Part shown: positions 12,201 through 24,888 of the stretch, in pieces
Layout: every line of letters begins with the position of its first letter
Position numbering within the stretch: position 1 is the stretch's first letter
Origin: Globodera rostochiensis
Lineage: Eukaryota > Nematoda > Chromadorea > Rhabditida > Heteroderidae
Assembly: GCA_018350325.1 (NCBI GenBank)
Contig: JAEVLN010000001.1
Location: 2,097,501-2,161,500 of the forward strand
Length of the DNA stretch: 64,000 bases
Direction: 5' to 3'
The notes under the pieces: model-generated
The model's database searches: none
Seen by the model: the letters and a program-made list of their open reading frames with translations, nothing else
Told to the model about the DNA's origin: nothing
Translations under genes and position numbers: made by a program

Positions 12201-15200
12201 GAAGCCCAACGTGACGGAGGAGGCCAAATTGGCGCAGAAAATGGGCAGCAGCGTCGCCGTGGTGGTGCTCTGTTGGCCGAGCATCAGCGCGAACAATCGC
12301 TCAAAAAGAGGCGCGTCCGCGCGCTCCAACACCTGCGAGGAAAAATGCGATCAGGGGGTCCGTCCGTGTACCCGGCAGGGCCAGTGAACAGCTTCAAAAT
12401 GTCGAAACATTTTATCGATCAGTCCCTCGGGGTCTTTTTTTATTAATTAGAATTTATTATTTATCACACCAGCAGTGCGAGCGCGTTCAGGCACAGCACA
12501 AGCGAATGGGTGTCAATTTGGAACTGACGTTGCTCGAGCAGTTGCAGCAAAATCTGTGCGCGAGGACATGATTTGATTACTATTTTTTCTTTTCCAAAAA
12601 AATGCACAACTTTCTCCGCATCCGGATGGTTCAACGACAGCAGTGAGGCGACACGAATTGCACGTGAAGAAAATTCCTGGTTGCGCACCAGCTTTTGCAG
12701 CGTCGCAATCGTGTCCGTGGAGATGACCGCCATGTCTGCAACAAGCAACACAATTTGTACTTTAAGCGTGAAATTTAGCATAAAAACCAAAGGTGAAAAC
12801 ATCAAAATAGAAAGTAGCAGCACCTTCAAGGTTGCGCAGTGCCGGGATGTGGTCCAGCACCAGCGGTGCCAGTTCGTCCTGTGCCAAGCAGTTCAGCAGT
12901 TGTCGGAGGATATAGGCGCGCTGTAAATCGGGCGGGTCGGAGGTGATCAGCACCGTGAACAGGACGGGAATGGCGTGCGGTTGCTCCGCAACAATTTGCA
13001 AACGACGGAGGAGCAGGGCGCACAGCCAGTGGACAAGCTGGTTGGCACAGCCCACCTGCGCGAATTGTGGCACAGTTTTTTCAGTTACAAAATTAACAAA
13101 AATTGATTTTTGGATCTTCAAAATTGATTAATATTTTTTTGGGAGGGGGAAAATTGGTGTTTTTTTACGAAATTTGGGGCGGCCTTCTTTCGCCGTTGCC
13201 TCACCTGGACGAGCGTGTCGATGGAGCGGCCAACTGTTTGCACAGACAGCTGAGCGTGGCGCACATCACCGCCCGTGTCCACCAGGCACAGCACGCGCAT
13301 CCACGCGCGCAGCCAAACGACGGCATTGCCCGTAGACTGAAAACGCGAACGAATGAATGAATGAAATGCTGAAATGCTTAGAGAGGGTATGACGGATAAG
13401 GCTTATGGTGGAGAGTATGGGGATGGGTAGGAGTTGAACATTTTTTGGATGGAATCGCTGGGGGCGGGGGGGGGGGGAGTTGGGCATCTGCCAAATCAAA
13501 AAGTCCACATGAACACATCTGGGGCCCCAATTCAATAAGTGGAGAATAATGGGTGAGAAGAGATAAAAATGGATGATGATGATTGATGCCATGCTAAATG
13601 TACTTTGATGCGGGGGGGGGCTTCAAATTTGGATTAAATACGTCCCCCCCCACACATTCCCGTCGCCTGCGCGGGGATGAGACTCTGACAAATAACAACA
13701 ACAATTATTCTTTTTCTTCCTTTTTTTGATGGCATTTTGTCCAAGGCGTACAGCTAGCTCTCTAGCTTATATACGTGTCGCACCTTCAAAAGCTAAAAAC
13801 GCTTTGGGTTTCAATCAGAAACGGAGGTTTTAGGAGCACCTCAAAATGTATCAAATGGTTCTTCGAAATGTGCTGTACAATCACGCGATCTGTTCTCGAA
13901 GAAATGCCAGATCAGGTGATCGTGATCCGCGACAGGGCCATGGAAATTTATTCAATTCAAACAAATGCAAATGCTCTCTTGCCTGAATAACGCCGTGAAC
14001 AGCTTCGCCACTGCTGCTGCTTCCGTTCGTCCCGGCGCCGACAGCGTGCTGTCCGCCGTCCTCCTCCCCCTCCGCCGGCCAAAGGGGCTGTGCCGTGCCA
14101 GCATTTTGATGATGTTGCAGCATGGCACAAGTGCCGCTTCCACCGCTTTCGCTGGAACGTTCGGCACCCGCCGTCGTCGTCATCCCCGCCAACGGCTGAT
14201 AGCCACGACAGAATGTGGAGGAGCCGTTTGAACTCTGAGCATTCAACACAAATGTATTCCATCATCCGAAACACCCATCAAGATGGAGCCGGATGCCATA
14301 ATCGGAAAAAGGGAACCCGATTCCGGAACACGAACCGCAGTCTCCGAAAGCGTGGTATTGTGTGACGCCGGTACACAAAATGCTGCTGCCGCTGCCGATT
14401 CATCACCGCTGAACGATGTCACCGCCTCGTGCAACTGGTTTATGTCGATGGCAAACCTGCACAAAGCGGTCAGTTTAAAGGGTTTGAATAAATCAGAAAT
14501 CAAAACACGACGGAACGGTTGGATCATGATCATAGCCCCACATTAATTTGGTGTGATCCTCCGATCGCGGTCTGATCGTAAACCGATCATCACGGTCTGA
14601 TCGTAAACCGACCACGATCTGGTCGGGAACCAATCGCGATTTGATCAGAACCCGATGTAGCCGATCGCGCTCGGATCGTTAGCCGATCGGGATTTAAATC
14701 AACAGAATAGACCACCCACAAGTTCAGGACGAGCGCCCGTGTCATGCTGTCCACAACGTGTGCCCACTGCTCCACCATTTGACTCCAAATGCACGTCCGG
14801 AACACTGTCAACGCATCGTCCCACATGCGCTGCTCGTCCAACTTGGCCTCGCGGATGACAGTGACAAAAATGTACACGGAGAGCAGCGTTCGGGTGAGTC
14901 CACCGGCGGTCGCTTGACCAAAGGCGTCTGGTTTGGCGGTCGTCAGCTCAACGGCGGCACCCAATTCTTTAATCAATTCCTGGAAGGACATTTGATCAGT
15001 GAGTGAGTGACCAACAGAAATTGTATCAATCAAATCAATTAGACATTTTGGCGATCAAAAATTGGATCAACTCTAGGGGTTGGCATTATTCTTTGGTTAT
15101 CCGAACCAACCGAAAAAATCCCGGGGCCTACGGTTCGGTTTGGTTCGGAACCGCCAACTCGAATCAAATCAATGAGACATTTGATCGATCAAATGGGACA

Positions 15201-17877
15201 AGATGGTAATGATGCCAACCAATTGAATCAATTAGACATTTGGTCTTTCTTGCCAAATTCATCACCTGCCACACAGCTTTGGAGAGAGGCCGTGCCAAAA
15301 TGGTGCTGGACGGATTGGCCAAATCGCGCACAATTTGCAGGATTGAGTGGGTGATTGTGATGGCAGTCTAATGAAAAGCCCAGGCAATGTTTTTTTTTAT
15401 TATTGAAATTGATCAGTCAGTAGTGATCAATCACTGCGCGCACCTGAAGCCGATCACCCGGCGAGCTCAAGTAGGGCGAGCGGAAGAAGGAGAACAACAT
15501 GTGGATGAGCAGCACGGACCAGTGCTCAATGCTGACCAGGCCCGACTCGACGAAGGGCGGAAACTCGCGCTGCAACAGCCAGTGGCGGAGCAGGTCCAGC
15601 ACCTTTTTTATGCCAAAGTTTTGAATTTGAAGGCAAACAAATTCGGCGTCCATGTATAAAAGATTTTTCTGCGACATTATTTCGAAAATTTTCATTGTAA
15701 AAATGGTTGTCGCCAAGTTTTATTGGATTCTCATGAACATTCCCCTCAATGTATTGGAGCAGTTCAACCATCAAGCAAACCTTCTGAATGACGATGCAGC
15801 AGGCCAACGGCAGACGGAATGCCTCGCGCATTAGTGTCAGCAGCACGTTGGTCGCCCGTTGGGAGGAGAACAGCGCCTTAACGCACAATTCGGCATAAAA
15901 TTTGGGTTTTAAAAATGTTAATCTATTGAATTTTTGAATGCTTTTGCATTTTGTGATAATTAATCTCCAAAATTGCCTGCTTGAACAATGCCAAGCCAGG
16001 CGGAGGTGCGGCACGTCCGTTCGCATTGGCATTAAACTTGGACTCGGAGGCGATGTTGATGATCCAGCGGATGAGCCAATATCTGTATGGAAAAAGTTAT
16101 GTTTTTTGTTAAAATGTGAGTTTTGGACCTGGCGATGATGATCGGGTCAACAGTGTCCAGCATCGGTGGAGCAATGCCGTCCTGCTCGGAGCCGTCCTCC
16201 TCCTCCTCGCCGGCCAATGTGCCCTCCCAGCCACCGAACACGTCCACCCCGTTGGCCTCCGCGTCGGGGAACACTTCGTAAATGTAGGAGACTATCACCC
16301 GTTCCAACATGAAGTTCGCGCAGTCCATGCGCCGTGACGGGTCGGCCCAGTCAATTTTGATTGTCTCCCGGGTAGTGTACTCGAGAAATTTGTCCAAGTA
16401 AATCTTAAGGACAGAGTTATCCAATCGAAAAATGGTTTAAAAATTCCACCAAAAGCCAAGCACAAACACACCTGCAAGCTTTGTGCCCGTTCACGAAAGC
16501 TCAGCTTGTTGGACAAATTTGTCGGCGAAGACGATGAGGAGGAGGCGGAAGAGTGCTGCTGCTGCTGTTGTTGAGGCTGTAGCAGCTGCTGGCTGTTGAC
16601 GGCACCGCCGCCAACGGACTCCACATATTCGGGCTGTACAATCGGAAATGCGCGGGCGGGGCGCACATCGACAGCACCGGACGATGATGCCGCACTTTGA
16701 TGGCGCAACCCATTTTTGTTGCTGCTGCTGTTGGCATTGGCAGTGCCGGCAGATGATGCCGACACGTCGTCAACAAAAATAGACGACCCCTCGCAGTACG
16801 ACTGAAACAGTCCGGGTGTGTGACAAACAAAGTGTAAAAAGAGAGACAAAATAGTGACGACAAATTGTGTCGACCCTTCGTCACGCAAACTGACAAAATG
16901 TCGATAAAATGCGTCGACCTTTTGTCACACACAATTTTTTACAATGATACCAACCATCAAAACTTGTTCAGACTGCGCTCGACTGCGCAGCGGAAAATGC
17001 GGCAGGCAGCACTTGAACACGGTGTCCAGACAGCGCGTGGTTTGCCCAAAACTGGCCAACTCCTGGTACCAGATGAGGAACAAACGGATGGCCAACTTGC
17101 GCACGGCCTATTCATGCATGAACAAAATTGAGACCATGAAACTCGCTGGGGTTGGACAAGTTCAAACCAACCAACACATTGTCCGGATGCAGTGCCATCT
17201 TCAGCACAAATTCGATGCCATTCTTCTGCCAACCTGCGAGAAAAATGGACTATTTTCTTATTTTTAAATATTTTCTTTACTTTTTTGTACTTTAATTAAC
17301 ATCTGTAGCATTAAAGTGCTCACTGAAGAAGCGTTCATAAGCATAATTTTTTCGAAGCGTTTAAAGCATTTATTCTGTCGACATTTTGTCATATCACCAT
17401 GAAGGGGATGTCGACCGACCTTTGCCGACGAGTTCAGGCGCGTTGCACAACGCCTGTTCCAGAATCCAAAGTGCGGACTCAACATCGGCGATGGTCTGCG
17501 GGTCGACAACGGCCGAGTCGTAGTGGGCGAGGAACAGCGCGTCGATCAGATGGTATATTTCGAAGCTGAACCCTTCGAAGAGTTGGCGCCTCTCCTGGAG
17601 CAACAACAATTAAAATTAAATTTTCGGCACACAAGACTACTCTCGGACTGAAAACGGGACAGGGATTAATTCTCGAAAAAAAAACACGAAGATGGAGACG
17701 AGACAAATGCAGACAAAATGAACATGGACACCCTCAACTCGCCAAAAAGCCGACCTGAACGTTCAGACTTTCATAGGCACTCCGGAAATGCTTGGCCCGC
17801 GACACCGGGTCACGGCCCAGGTCGGTGAAACGGTTGAGCGAATTCTGGAGGTCCTGGTACGGCTTCTTCCTTAACAT
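9201..17877 (-). CDS. hgap-2: RalGAP complex catalytic alpha subunit (RALGAPA/HGAP-2-like)
   Basis: Tuberin-like GTPase-activating protein that turns off Ral GTPases together with a beta subunit. The first exon (17755-17877) begins MLRKKPYQDLQNSLNRFTDL, close to the human N-terminus. The last exons I can place are 10421-10677 (CREVHKVAVIYVAKDQQ), 10276-10342 (FNNFVDGLG), 9809-9978 (YFCSANTELIFHVST, LGNDEV) and 9201-9716 (VWSENNTKPYRRDLIATRF, FGPLFDG). The Asn of LGNDEV is the expected catalytic Asn thumb, so the GAP is probably active. The middle is helical-repeat-like (for example 16032-16424, 14758-15000, 12840-13070), with a Q-rich linker near 16560. Many short introns were not all resolved. 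The start lies 250 nt downstream of the LST8 stop on the same strand. Confidence 0.9.
10006..10255. repeat. TGATCA-rich imperfect repeat in a RalGAP intron
   Basis: About five degenerate units carrying the palindrome TGATCA next to CTTCAAGAGTG-like or GTGATCGAGAT-like sequence fill the intron between the two catalytic-domain exons. No ORF. The same core word recurs in unrelated introns and spacers of this window. Confidence 0.7.
13380..13960. repeat. Low-complexity intron segment with G and C homopolymers
   Basis: Part of a long RalGAP intron or linker region. It contains a run of G around 13455-13477, another at 13613-13620, and C runs near 13645. I see no exon I can support here. Confidence 0.5.
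14553..14700. repeat. Degenerate CGATC/TGATC tandem repeat in a RalGAP intron
   Basis: Roughly five units of the form (C/T)GATCGCGGT-CTGATCGTAAACCGATC lie directly beside a conserved coding exon (14710-14995). The units are GATC-rich and differ by scattered substitutions. Confidence 0.65.
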
Positions 17878-18126
17878 TCTGTCCAAAAATGTGCCGGTCG
17901 GTCACATTTCCCCTAAAAATGCAGCAATGAAAGCAGCACAACAACATAAAAATAATGATAATGAAATGAGCAAAAAAAAATCTGCAACAAATTTTGATCA
18001 GATAAACAAATTCCTATGCCATAGTTTTGTAAAAATCTGAAAACAATTTGCTAAGAATGAGATCCAATATATAAATGAATGCATGATCATTTTGATCAGT
18101 TTCCGATCACATTTCCCCCCTCCTCC

Positions 18127-20803
18127 CTATCGACAGTCCCGAAAAGCCATCGCTGTGATGCCCATTGAGTGGCCCTGGTATGTGCGTACCACACTGCATG
18201 AGGCCAACTCCCACATTCGAAGTATTCCGTCCGACGACGCGGTCACCATAAACTGGAATAGTGGGGGAGGGGGGGATGTTTTTCTTCATAATTTTGGGTT
18301 CAAAACTTTTGAAGAAAATTAGTCAAAAAAATGGAATTGGTTGGATCCGTTACATTTGAATCGTTGGTGAACGCGCAGTCCCAAACCCATTTGTTGCCGG
18401 GCACTGAGTAGCTGTTCAGCTAAAGAAAAAAATGGTAGAAACATAGAACAGCGGTCATCAAAGTCATTTTTGGGTCTAATTCTGATCACTATTTGGATCC
18501 ATATTTCTTTAAAAAATTTTTTTCATTAAATTTTGGTTTTCGTGTACAAGCAGTATTAACCAATTTGTGTGTGTTGCAGCTCCACAATTTGGCGCTCTGA
18601 TCAGCAGACGTTGTGGCCACTGCAAGTCCGTCGGGTCGAAAACGGCATTTGAGCGCAAATGTTTGGTGAGCCCGCACTTTGGTGTACTTGTTGGCACTGT
18701 TGATCAGCGAAAGGGGCGGTGGAGGCGATGGACGTACTGGCTGGACTTGGGCAAGCGGAGGTGGTGCCGTAGCCGCAACAGCAGCAGATGGCTGTTGTGG
18801 CATAACAACGGGTTGGAGTGGATGGTGTGGAGGAACTAAAAAGTGCCGCATAAAGTCAAATAACCCAAATTTTTGGACTGAACTCGGTTGTTGTGTTGCA
18901 GCATGCAGTTGACGATGGTGCATTACGTGTGGAAGTTGAGGAGGCGGCAAATGCATTGGCTGTTGATGGACATGGCGGGGGGGTTGCCGATTTTCTGCTA
19001 AAAAAATTGGTTTAAAATTGATTGGAATAAAGTGAAAAGTACACCTCCATCCCGGTGGTGGTGTTGCTGCTGTTGATTGGTGGGGAATTGGAACAAGTTC
19101 AAATCGGCCGTCGGAGGAGGCGCGAGCGGTGGCAACAAAACTAAAAAAGAAGCACAGTAAATTAATGTTAGAAAAAAATTCAACAAATAAACATAGAAAA
19201 ACCAAAATATTCGTTTCAAAAACATTTTTTCTTATTTTTTTGATTCAATTTCTTAATTACAGACCACTTTGCTCCTCCGTCAACTGCTCGCCGCCGTTCT
19301 CTTTGTCGCCTTGTCGTTGTTGATCAACAAATTGCTGCTGTTGATGCGGCTGTTGAAGATGAAACGGCGGCCCATTCGGTTGCTAAACCACAAACAAAAA
19401 TGATCCGCACTTTTCTGATCAATGATCGCTGTCTCATATTCCTCCTGTACTTTAGGTTTGATCACTTTTTTTTTTCTCAAAATGTTCAGAGGGAATATGA
19501 TAACTGCTTGAACAACACTGACCATCATCCCGGTGTGGCTGACGTCCCACAGGAACAAATTGCCTCTGTTTGTCACCGCCGCACACTGCCGTCCCACCGG
19601 GTCAATGTCAACATGTGCAACCTAAAAATTGCATTTAAAAATTTTTTATTTTTTCAGATTAAAAAAAAAAAAAATCGTTTTTTAACGAATTGCCTACAAA
19701 TTCTGACATGTCCACTTCGGTGAGCAACGAATCGTCCCGGTCGGAACGCAAATCCCACAAATAAATTGCACCGGTCGAGTCGGCAACGATCAGCTCCACC
19801 TGGTTCGGGTGCAACACAACGGAGTGCACCGGTGTGTTCACCTGCAACACAACAAATATGGTCCAAAGTCGCACAAAACAACATTTTTTTTCTGAATAAA
19901 AAGCCATTCAATACTTGAAAAATCCTCTGACAATTGAGCTGATTGATGCGCATGTCCCAAATCTGAAAAAAATGCCCACCCAACGCAATAAATTTTATGC
20001 CAATTTGCTTGCCGACTTTTGCCATGCAATCCTCCCCTCCGGTGTACATCCAGGCACCGTCCACTTGGAAGCCGACCGATGTCACATTTTTCTCATGGAC
20101 ACTGAAAACAAAACAGAATTTGCATTTACCTAAGTGACAGAGTGTTGGACAAATCAGTAAATGTCAGCAAGTTTTTGGCACAAAACCAAACAGAATGTCC
20201 AAAATGTCAAAAAAATCGTACGAAAATGTGTGCAGTCCTTGCGGTGTTGGACATTGCAAATCGTAAAAACGGAGGTTCTGCCAAGCGCCGACCAGCAGCT
20301 GGGCCCCGTCGGGCGTAATGCAAATGTTGTTCACCTGGGACTCCTTGAGAAAACAGAGGGGGAGAAATTCGAGCAGTCCAGAACAGAATTTTAATATCCC
20401 ACAAAAACTTAGGATTTTTATGGCGCATTAGAAGCCGTTTAAAGACACGAATCTTCCAAAAAAAAAAAAACTTAGAACGCGTTCCAAACGTTCGGTTTTG
20501 AACCCACACAACGGTTGAATGAGAATGCACATTGTCCACACACCCACCTTGTACGGAAGTGCCTCCAACTGCTTCTGCGATGCCACGTCCCATATCTTAA
20601 TTTGTCTGCTGAACAATTTTCTCTCAAATTCGATTCGGGTACGGGGGGTTCGAAATTAGTCATCGGAATAAAATTTGGCTTCTACGACATCTCAAAACAA
20701 TTTTTTATTTTTTTTTACAAAAATGAAATTCCCAAAATCTTTTTTTTACCCTAATGGTGGCATCCATTGAGGCAGAAACGAGCATTGGGCGCATCATTCC
20801 CAT
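18127..20803 (-). CDS. lst-8: TOR complex subunit LST8 with long low-complexity insertion
   Basis: Seven-bladed WD40 protein that binds the TOR kinase domain in TORC1 and TORC2. Twelve exons join in frame: 20750-20803, 20548-20595, 20222-20343, 20017-20101, 19915-19962, 19698-19841, 19523-19621, 19265-19382, 19045-19140, 18561-18997, 18354-18419, 18127-18252, giving about 480 residues against about 326 in human. Hallmarks are [56 protein letters not shown] and [17 protein letters not shown]. The extra length is about 175 residues of Gln/Pro/His-rich sequence between [11 protein letters not shown] and [11 protein letters not shown], where other LST8 proteins have about 15 residues. Three exons contribute, all keeping frame. 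Confidence 0.93.
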
Positions 20804-20951
20804 GTCAATGACCAAAAATAGATTGATTGATGATGAAAAATTGGTGTAAAAAAACGGCGATCGAATGGAAAACGATGAGTAATATGTATATGTATCGACG
20901 ACCAAAATGTAGCAAATTTCAAATGTACAATGAATGATGTGATTCATCCAC

Positions 20952-21778
20952 TCATTCTTTGCTGCCAATATCGAATTCCTTCCGAACATTTGTTTGGTTC
21001 TCGGCGAAGCGATCGAAGGCACTGATCAGACCGGCTCCATAATATGTGTACTGGGAATTCGTCTGATCACTGAAATTGAATTGAATGGTTATAAGGCACC
21101 TCTCCTCACTGATCAGTGATCACTCTTCTGATCAAACACAAACCCCCACCTGTGATATTCCTTCTGGAACTTTCTGCGCTTCTGATGAATCTGAAGATTC
21201 AATGTTAGCGCGCGAGAATTGTCCATTCCCCCCTGAGCACCTTAAGAATTTCCTTCAGGTCCTGCTCGGTGATGTGCTCCTCGCCACCCGAGTCCGGGTC
21301 CGACTCCTCCATCAGCAAGTCGAGCAACCATTTGCGCTCCCCCACATCGCTGGTGTTGTACAATGTGCTCGTCTCGGCCATCTGATCAGCGCGATCGCCC
21401 CAAATGTCCTGTTTCAGAATGAAATGATGAACGAATTGCACAAGTGTCGAATGGACACCACCTCAACAGACAGAAGATCACGCTTAGCTTTACCCGGAAT
21501 TTGTTTGTTTCGTGCCTGCCCTGGGCCAATTGACAATGTGCCGGGAATTCTGCAAAATGGGGACCAGTTCAGCCAAGATGTTTAAAAACACAAAACATTT
21601 TTAAACTTGTCGACAATCACCAAAAATGTCAAACAAAAAAAATGTCCAACTTAATTGGCTGATCGATCAACCGCTTCAGCTGATCAATGAATTTGGTCAT
21701 GTCCAGCATTCGCTCCAATCGCTCAATGCGTGGCGGCACTGACGCGCGCCGTTTCCGTCCCAACGGAGGTCCGGCCAT
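20952..21778 (-). CDS. Unrecognised gene between RIOK3 and LST8
   Basis: I do not recognise the family. A start at 21778 gives MAGPPLGRKRRASVPPRIE and an amphipathic stretch (RLERMLDMTKFIDQLKRLI). Later exon-like blocks, all with plausible splice edges, read FPAHCQLAQGRHETNKFR (about 21500-21555), DIWGDRADQMAETSTLYNTS continuing into an acidic ESDPDSGGEEHITEQD segment (about 21250-21412), then IHQKRRKFQKEYH (about 21150-21195). The last block (20952-21048) reads YTYYGAGLISAFDRFAENQ and stops at 20952. Exact junctions are uncertain. The basic N-terminus suggests a nuclear or RNA-linked protein, but that is weak. Its stop is 148 nt before the LST8 start on the same strand. Confidence 0.5.
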
Positions 21779-22109
21779 CGCCAAAATGTGCATTCAAAAA
21801 TATTGGAGAATTTATGTGCAACAAACGACAAAAAAACTTTGGTATACAAATAGCACATCATTTACATTCAAAAAATTGAGTACTTCAACACAAAAAACCT
21901 TTTAATTGAACATCTCCACAAATTGACAAAAAAAAATGACATGGACTAACAAAATGTTAACAAATTGACCCATCAAAATTTTAAAAAACTGTGCAAAAAA
22001 GTGGGAGACAGACGGGTCTATTCGGCTTTTTCTATAACATGGATCATCATCGAATTGGGACATCATCGAAATTTTGATTGAACACAAAAAAGAAGTTCGA
22101 GCAGTGCGA

Positions 22110-24888
22110 TCAATTGTATGGGCGTGAAGGCGAGTCCGCTCGGCCCGTGCTTTCCATTCGATGCAACTGCAGCTCATAATTGGCCGGCGACGCTTTTGCG
22201 TCTCGCAAGTCCATGCTCCGATTTTCGCGCTCAAACGATTCAACCTGAAAATATTTACAAATAATAATTAATAATATAATGAAAATTCCAAATTTTTGTT
22301 TACCCACCTGAACGTACAAATTTTTGTCAGGGTCAAACTCAATGTCGGTCACTTCTTGGAAGAGTGCGTGCGGTGTTGGCAACGGCTCGCAGCCAATACG
22401 ACCAAAAAAGTCCAGAACATTCACTGAAAGGGAAACAATTTTTGTAAAAATTTAAAAATTTGACAATTTAATCAAATCAAAATTCTGTTGTTTTTTTGGA
22501 CACCATAAAGTTGTGGTCAAAATCCCACGGTCTCATCAGAATTCTACCAAAAACTAGAACAGAACTGTTTGTTCTCTACTAAAAACTCTAAGAATTAAGC
22601 CTGGTTTCTTTTTTTGTAGTATAAAATTAGTTCAAAATTCCCCGGACCCAGCAAAAAAATATTTCAAAATTCAACCAACCAATGTCCCGGTGAAGAAAAC
22701 GCAACGAGGACGAGTGCGATATGTCCATCGCTTGGGCAAGGTCAATCACGTATACGATGCCCAAGTGGTAGAGCAGGTTGAACTCGCTCAAATCGCCGTG
22801 AACCAACTGGCACTGCTTGTACATTTTGATGACTATCTGAATGCAAAAAATTTGTAAGTTTTGATATAAAAAAAACAATGTTTGTTTACCTCCCGAACTT
22901 GCTCAAAAGCGTCCAGTTTTGTCGATTCGTCGGTCCATTTCAACTCTTTCAATTTGAGCGCCGGCTGCGCGTCTCCAATCATCGACATCAAAAGCACATG
23001 CTTTCGCAATTTGATCGGTGTTGGACATTTGATGTTGGCATTCTTCAGTCTAAATTTTCTTGAAATAATATCAGACACAAGTTTTTTTTAAATTAAGAAA
23101 TTTTGTGAAAATAAAAGGCCTATGAAGCCATAACAGAGCAACATTAGAATTCGTATAACAAATGGCCACTCACTCAACCTATTCATTTTAAAATAATTTT
23201 TTTCCAAAATAAATTTAGAGCGGTTGAGAACATTTTTGAAAATTTCAAATTTAACGGAGTTTCTATTCGAAACAGAATGACACTTGTCTACTCGTACCGT
23301 TTGAGGTTGAGAAATTCCTTTTCCGTCCAAATTTTCATCACCCGGCGCGGGTTTCTGAAGCGAAAGTCGTCCTTCACATATTCGGCTCTGTTGCGAAAGC
23401 CGGTCAACGTCGTCTTGTACACTTTGATCGCAAAATGTGTTGGCGTTGACTGCCGAACTGGTCGCCCATCATTTTCCGTCCCTTCAACTGTTGATGATCC
23501 ACCCTCCTCCTCCACCACCTCCTCATGATCCGGTTCAGCAGATGTGCCCATCTTATTCCGATCGCAATCGGCATCCAAAATTGCATGCAAAACGGCCGCC
23601 TCTTTGCCGGTTGCGATGACTTCTGAAAATCCAAAAATTATTCATCAGAAGAGAGGTCGGTCTTCTCATCCCTATAAGAACCACGAAATCGAAACTTTTT
23701 TGTTTTCACCCGCCGCTCATGTCCCCAGCAAATTCTTGACCTCCGACCCGGTCGAACTCGCCGCTGTTGATCCACTTCAACAGGGTCAGGCGGGTCTTCA
23801 TGTCCACAGACAATTCGCTGGTCGCCTTCTCCTCCTTGTCCTTGGCGCGCATTTTTCGTCTGCTCTCAGTTTTGCCAAAGGTGCGCAGTTCGTTCAACAC
23901 TTTGCCCCCAATTCGACTGTCAATGAAGTCGCCGGTGGACAATGCAAGCGGCAATTGCAGCGCCTTGTCCGTGCTCTTCAGCTCCGCAATGACCGGGTCA
24001 TGCTTGGTCACGACGGTGCCGTCAGTATTCTTCAAAATTCCGCATGAAGAAAATTCGGATGGAGCAAGCTTTTCTGAAATGTGTGAACATTCTTGATCAA
24101 GTCATCACATCGATGTTTATGTTCCCTTAAATGAAACAAAAAAAATTTTAAAGTTTTGTGTGTAAAAAAGGGGTGTCCGATTCAGGTCCATGATTAGTAA
24201 GTCTAAAAATCTCGGAGTCAATACCGAAAAACTTTTGAGACTTATATCCCGTTCAGACCGGGATTTCGGGACAACAATTGTTTAAATCAGTGATTCCGAT
24301 TTTCAAGAATTTTCAGTGTTCCGTGAACAAGGGGCTTCTCCTAAACCCGAAAAAACTCACCGTATAACAAGCTGGTCGCAAACTCTCTGAGCTCGTCGTC
24401 GTCGTCTCCTTCCTCCTCGTCGTCGCTGCTTTCGCACTTTGTCTGCTGATACTGCTTCTCCATCTCGCGCATGTAATTGTACGGATCCGGCGCAAGTACA
24501 GCTTGTCGTCGACCCGTCGTCGCTTTGCTCTCCCCAAACTTTCGGTTCAGCTCGTCCTCCCGGTCGAATTCCCTCTGCAACTTCAACGCAAGCTGTTCAT
24601 CTGCCGTACAATCGGGGTCTCGCGACAATTCAAGCGCCAGCTCAAAGTCCCTTGAACAGTCCGCATCCAAATGTTCAAATTCGTTAGTAAACTCGGTCCT
24701 AGACTGTTGTTGTTCTTCCTGTAAGAAACAAATTTAAAAAAAGTATATTCACTTTATCGTTCTTTAAAAAAACTTACTTTTTGACTCTGTTCTTCCATAA
24801 TTTCCATCAGTGAAGTGATTGGCTCCTGAACTTTTTCCTCCTCACTTGACGGCTTATTCCCCCATGCAAATTTGATTCCTTCCGCCAT
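22110..24888 (-). CDS. riok-3: RIO kinase 3 (atypical serine kinase)
   Basis: Atypical protein kinase associated with 40S subunit maturation and cytoplasmic signalling. The start [19 protein letters not shown] lies at 24888; the long acidic N-terminal region precedes DPKTRL-like [19 protein letters not shown] on the coding strand. The nucleotide-binding turn is [11 protein letters not shown], followed by an acidic insertion and then [18 protein letters not shown] and [13 protein letters not shown]. The catalytic loop is [14 protein letters not shown] and the metal-binding motif is VIDLAQAMD. The C-terminus reads [16 protein letters not shown] and ends at 22110. All key catalytic residues (Lys, Asp, Asn, Asp) are present. 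It is the first gene of the same-strand cluster continuing into the unknown gene, LST8 and RalGAP-alpha, and is divergent from the SAFB-like gene. Confidence 0.94.

Noticed and set aside
18489..19205. Separate Gln/Pro-rich gene inside LST8
   Set aside because: The segment is bounded by LST8 WD repeats on both sides and its exons keep the LST8 frame exactly.
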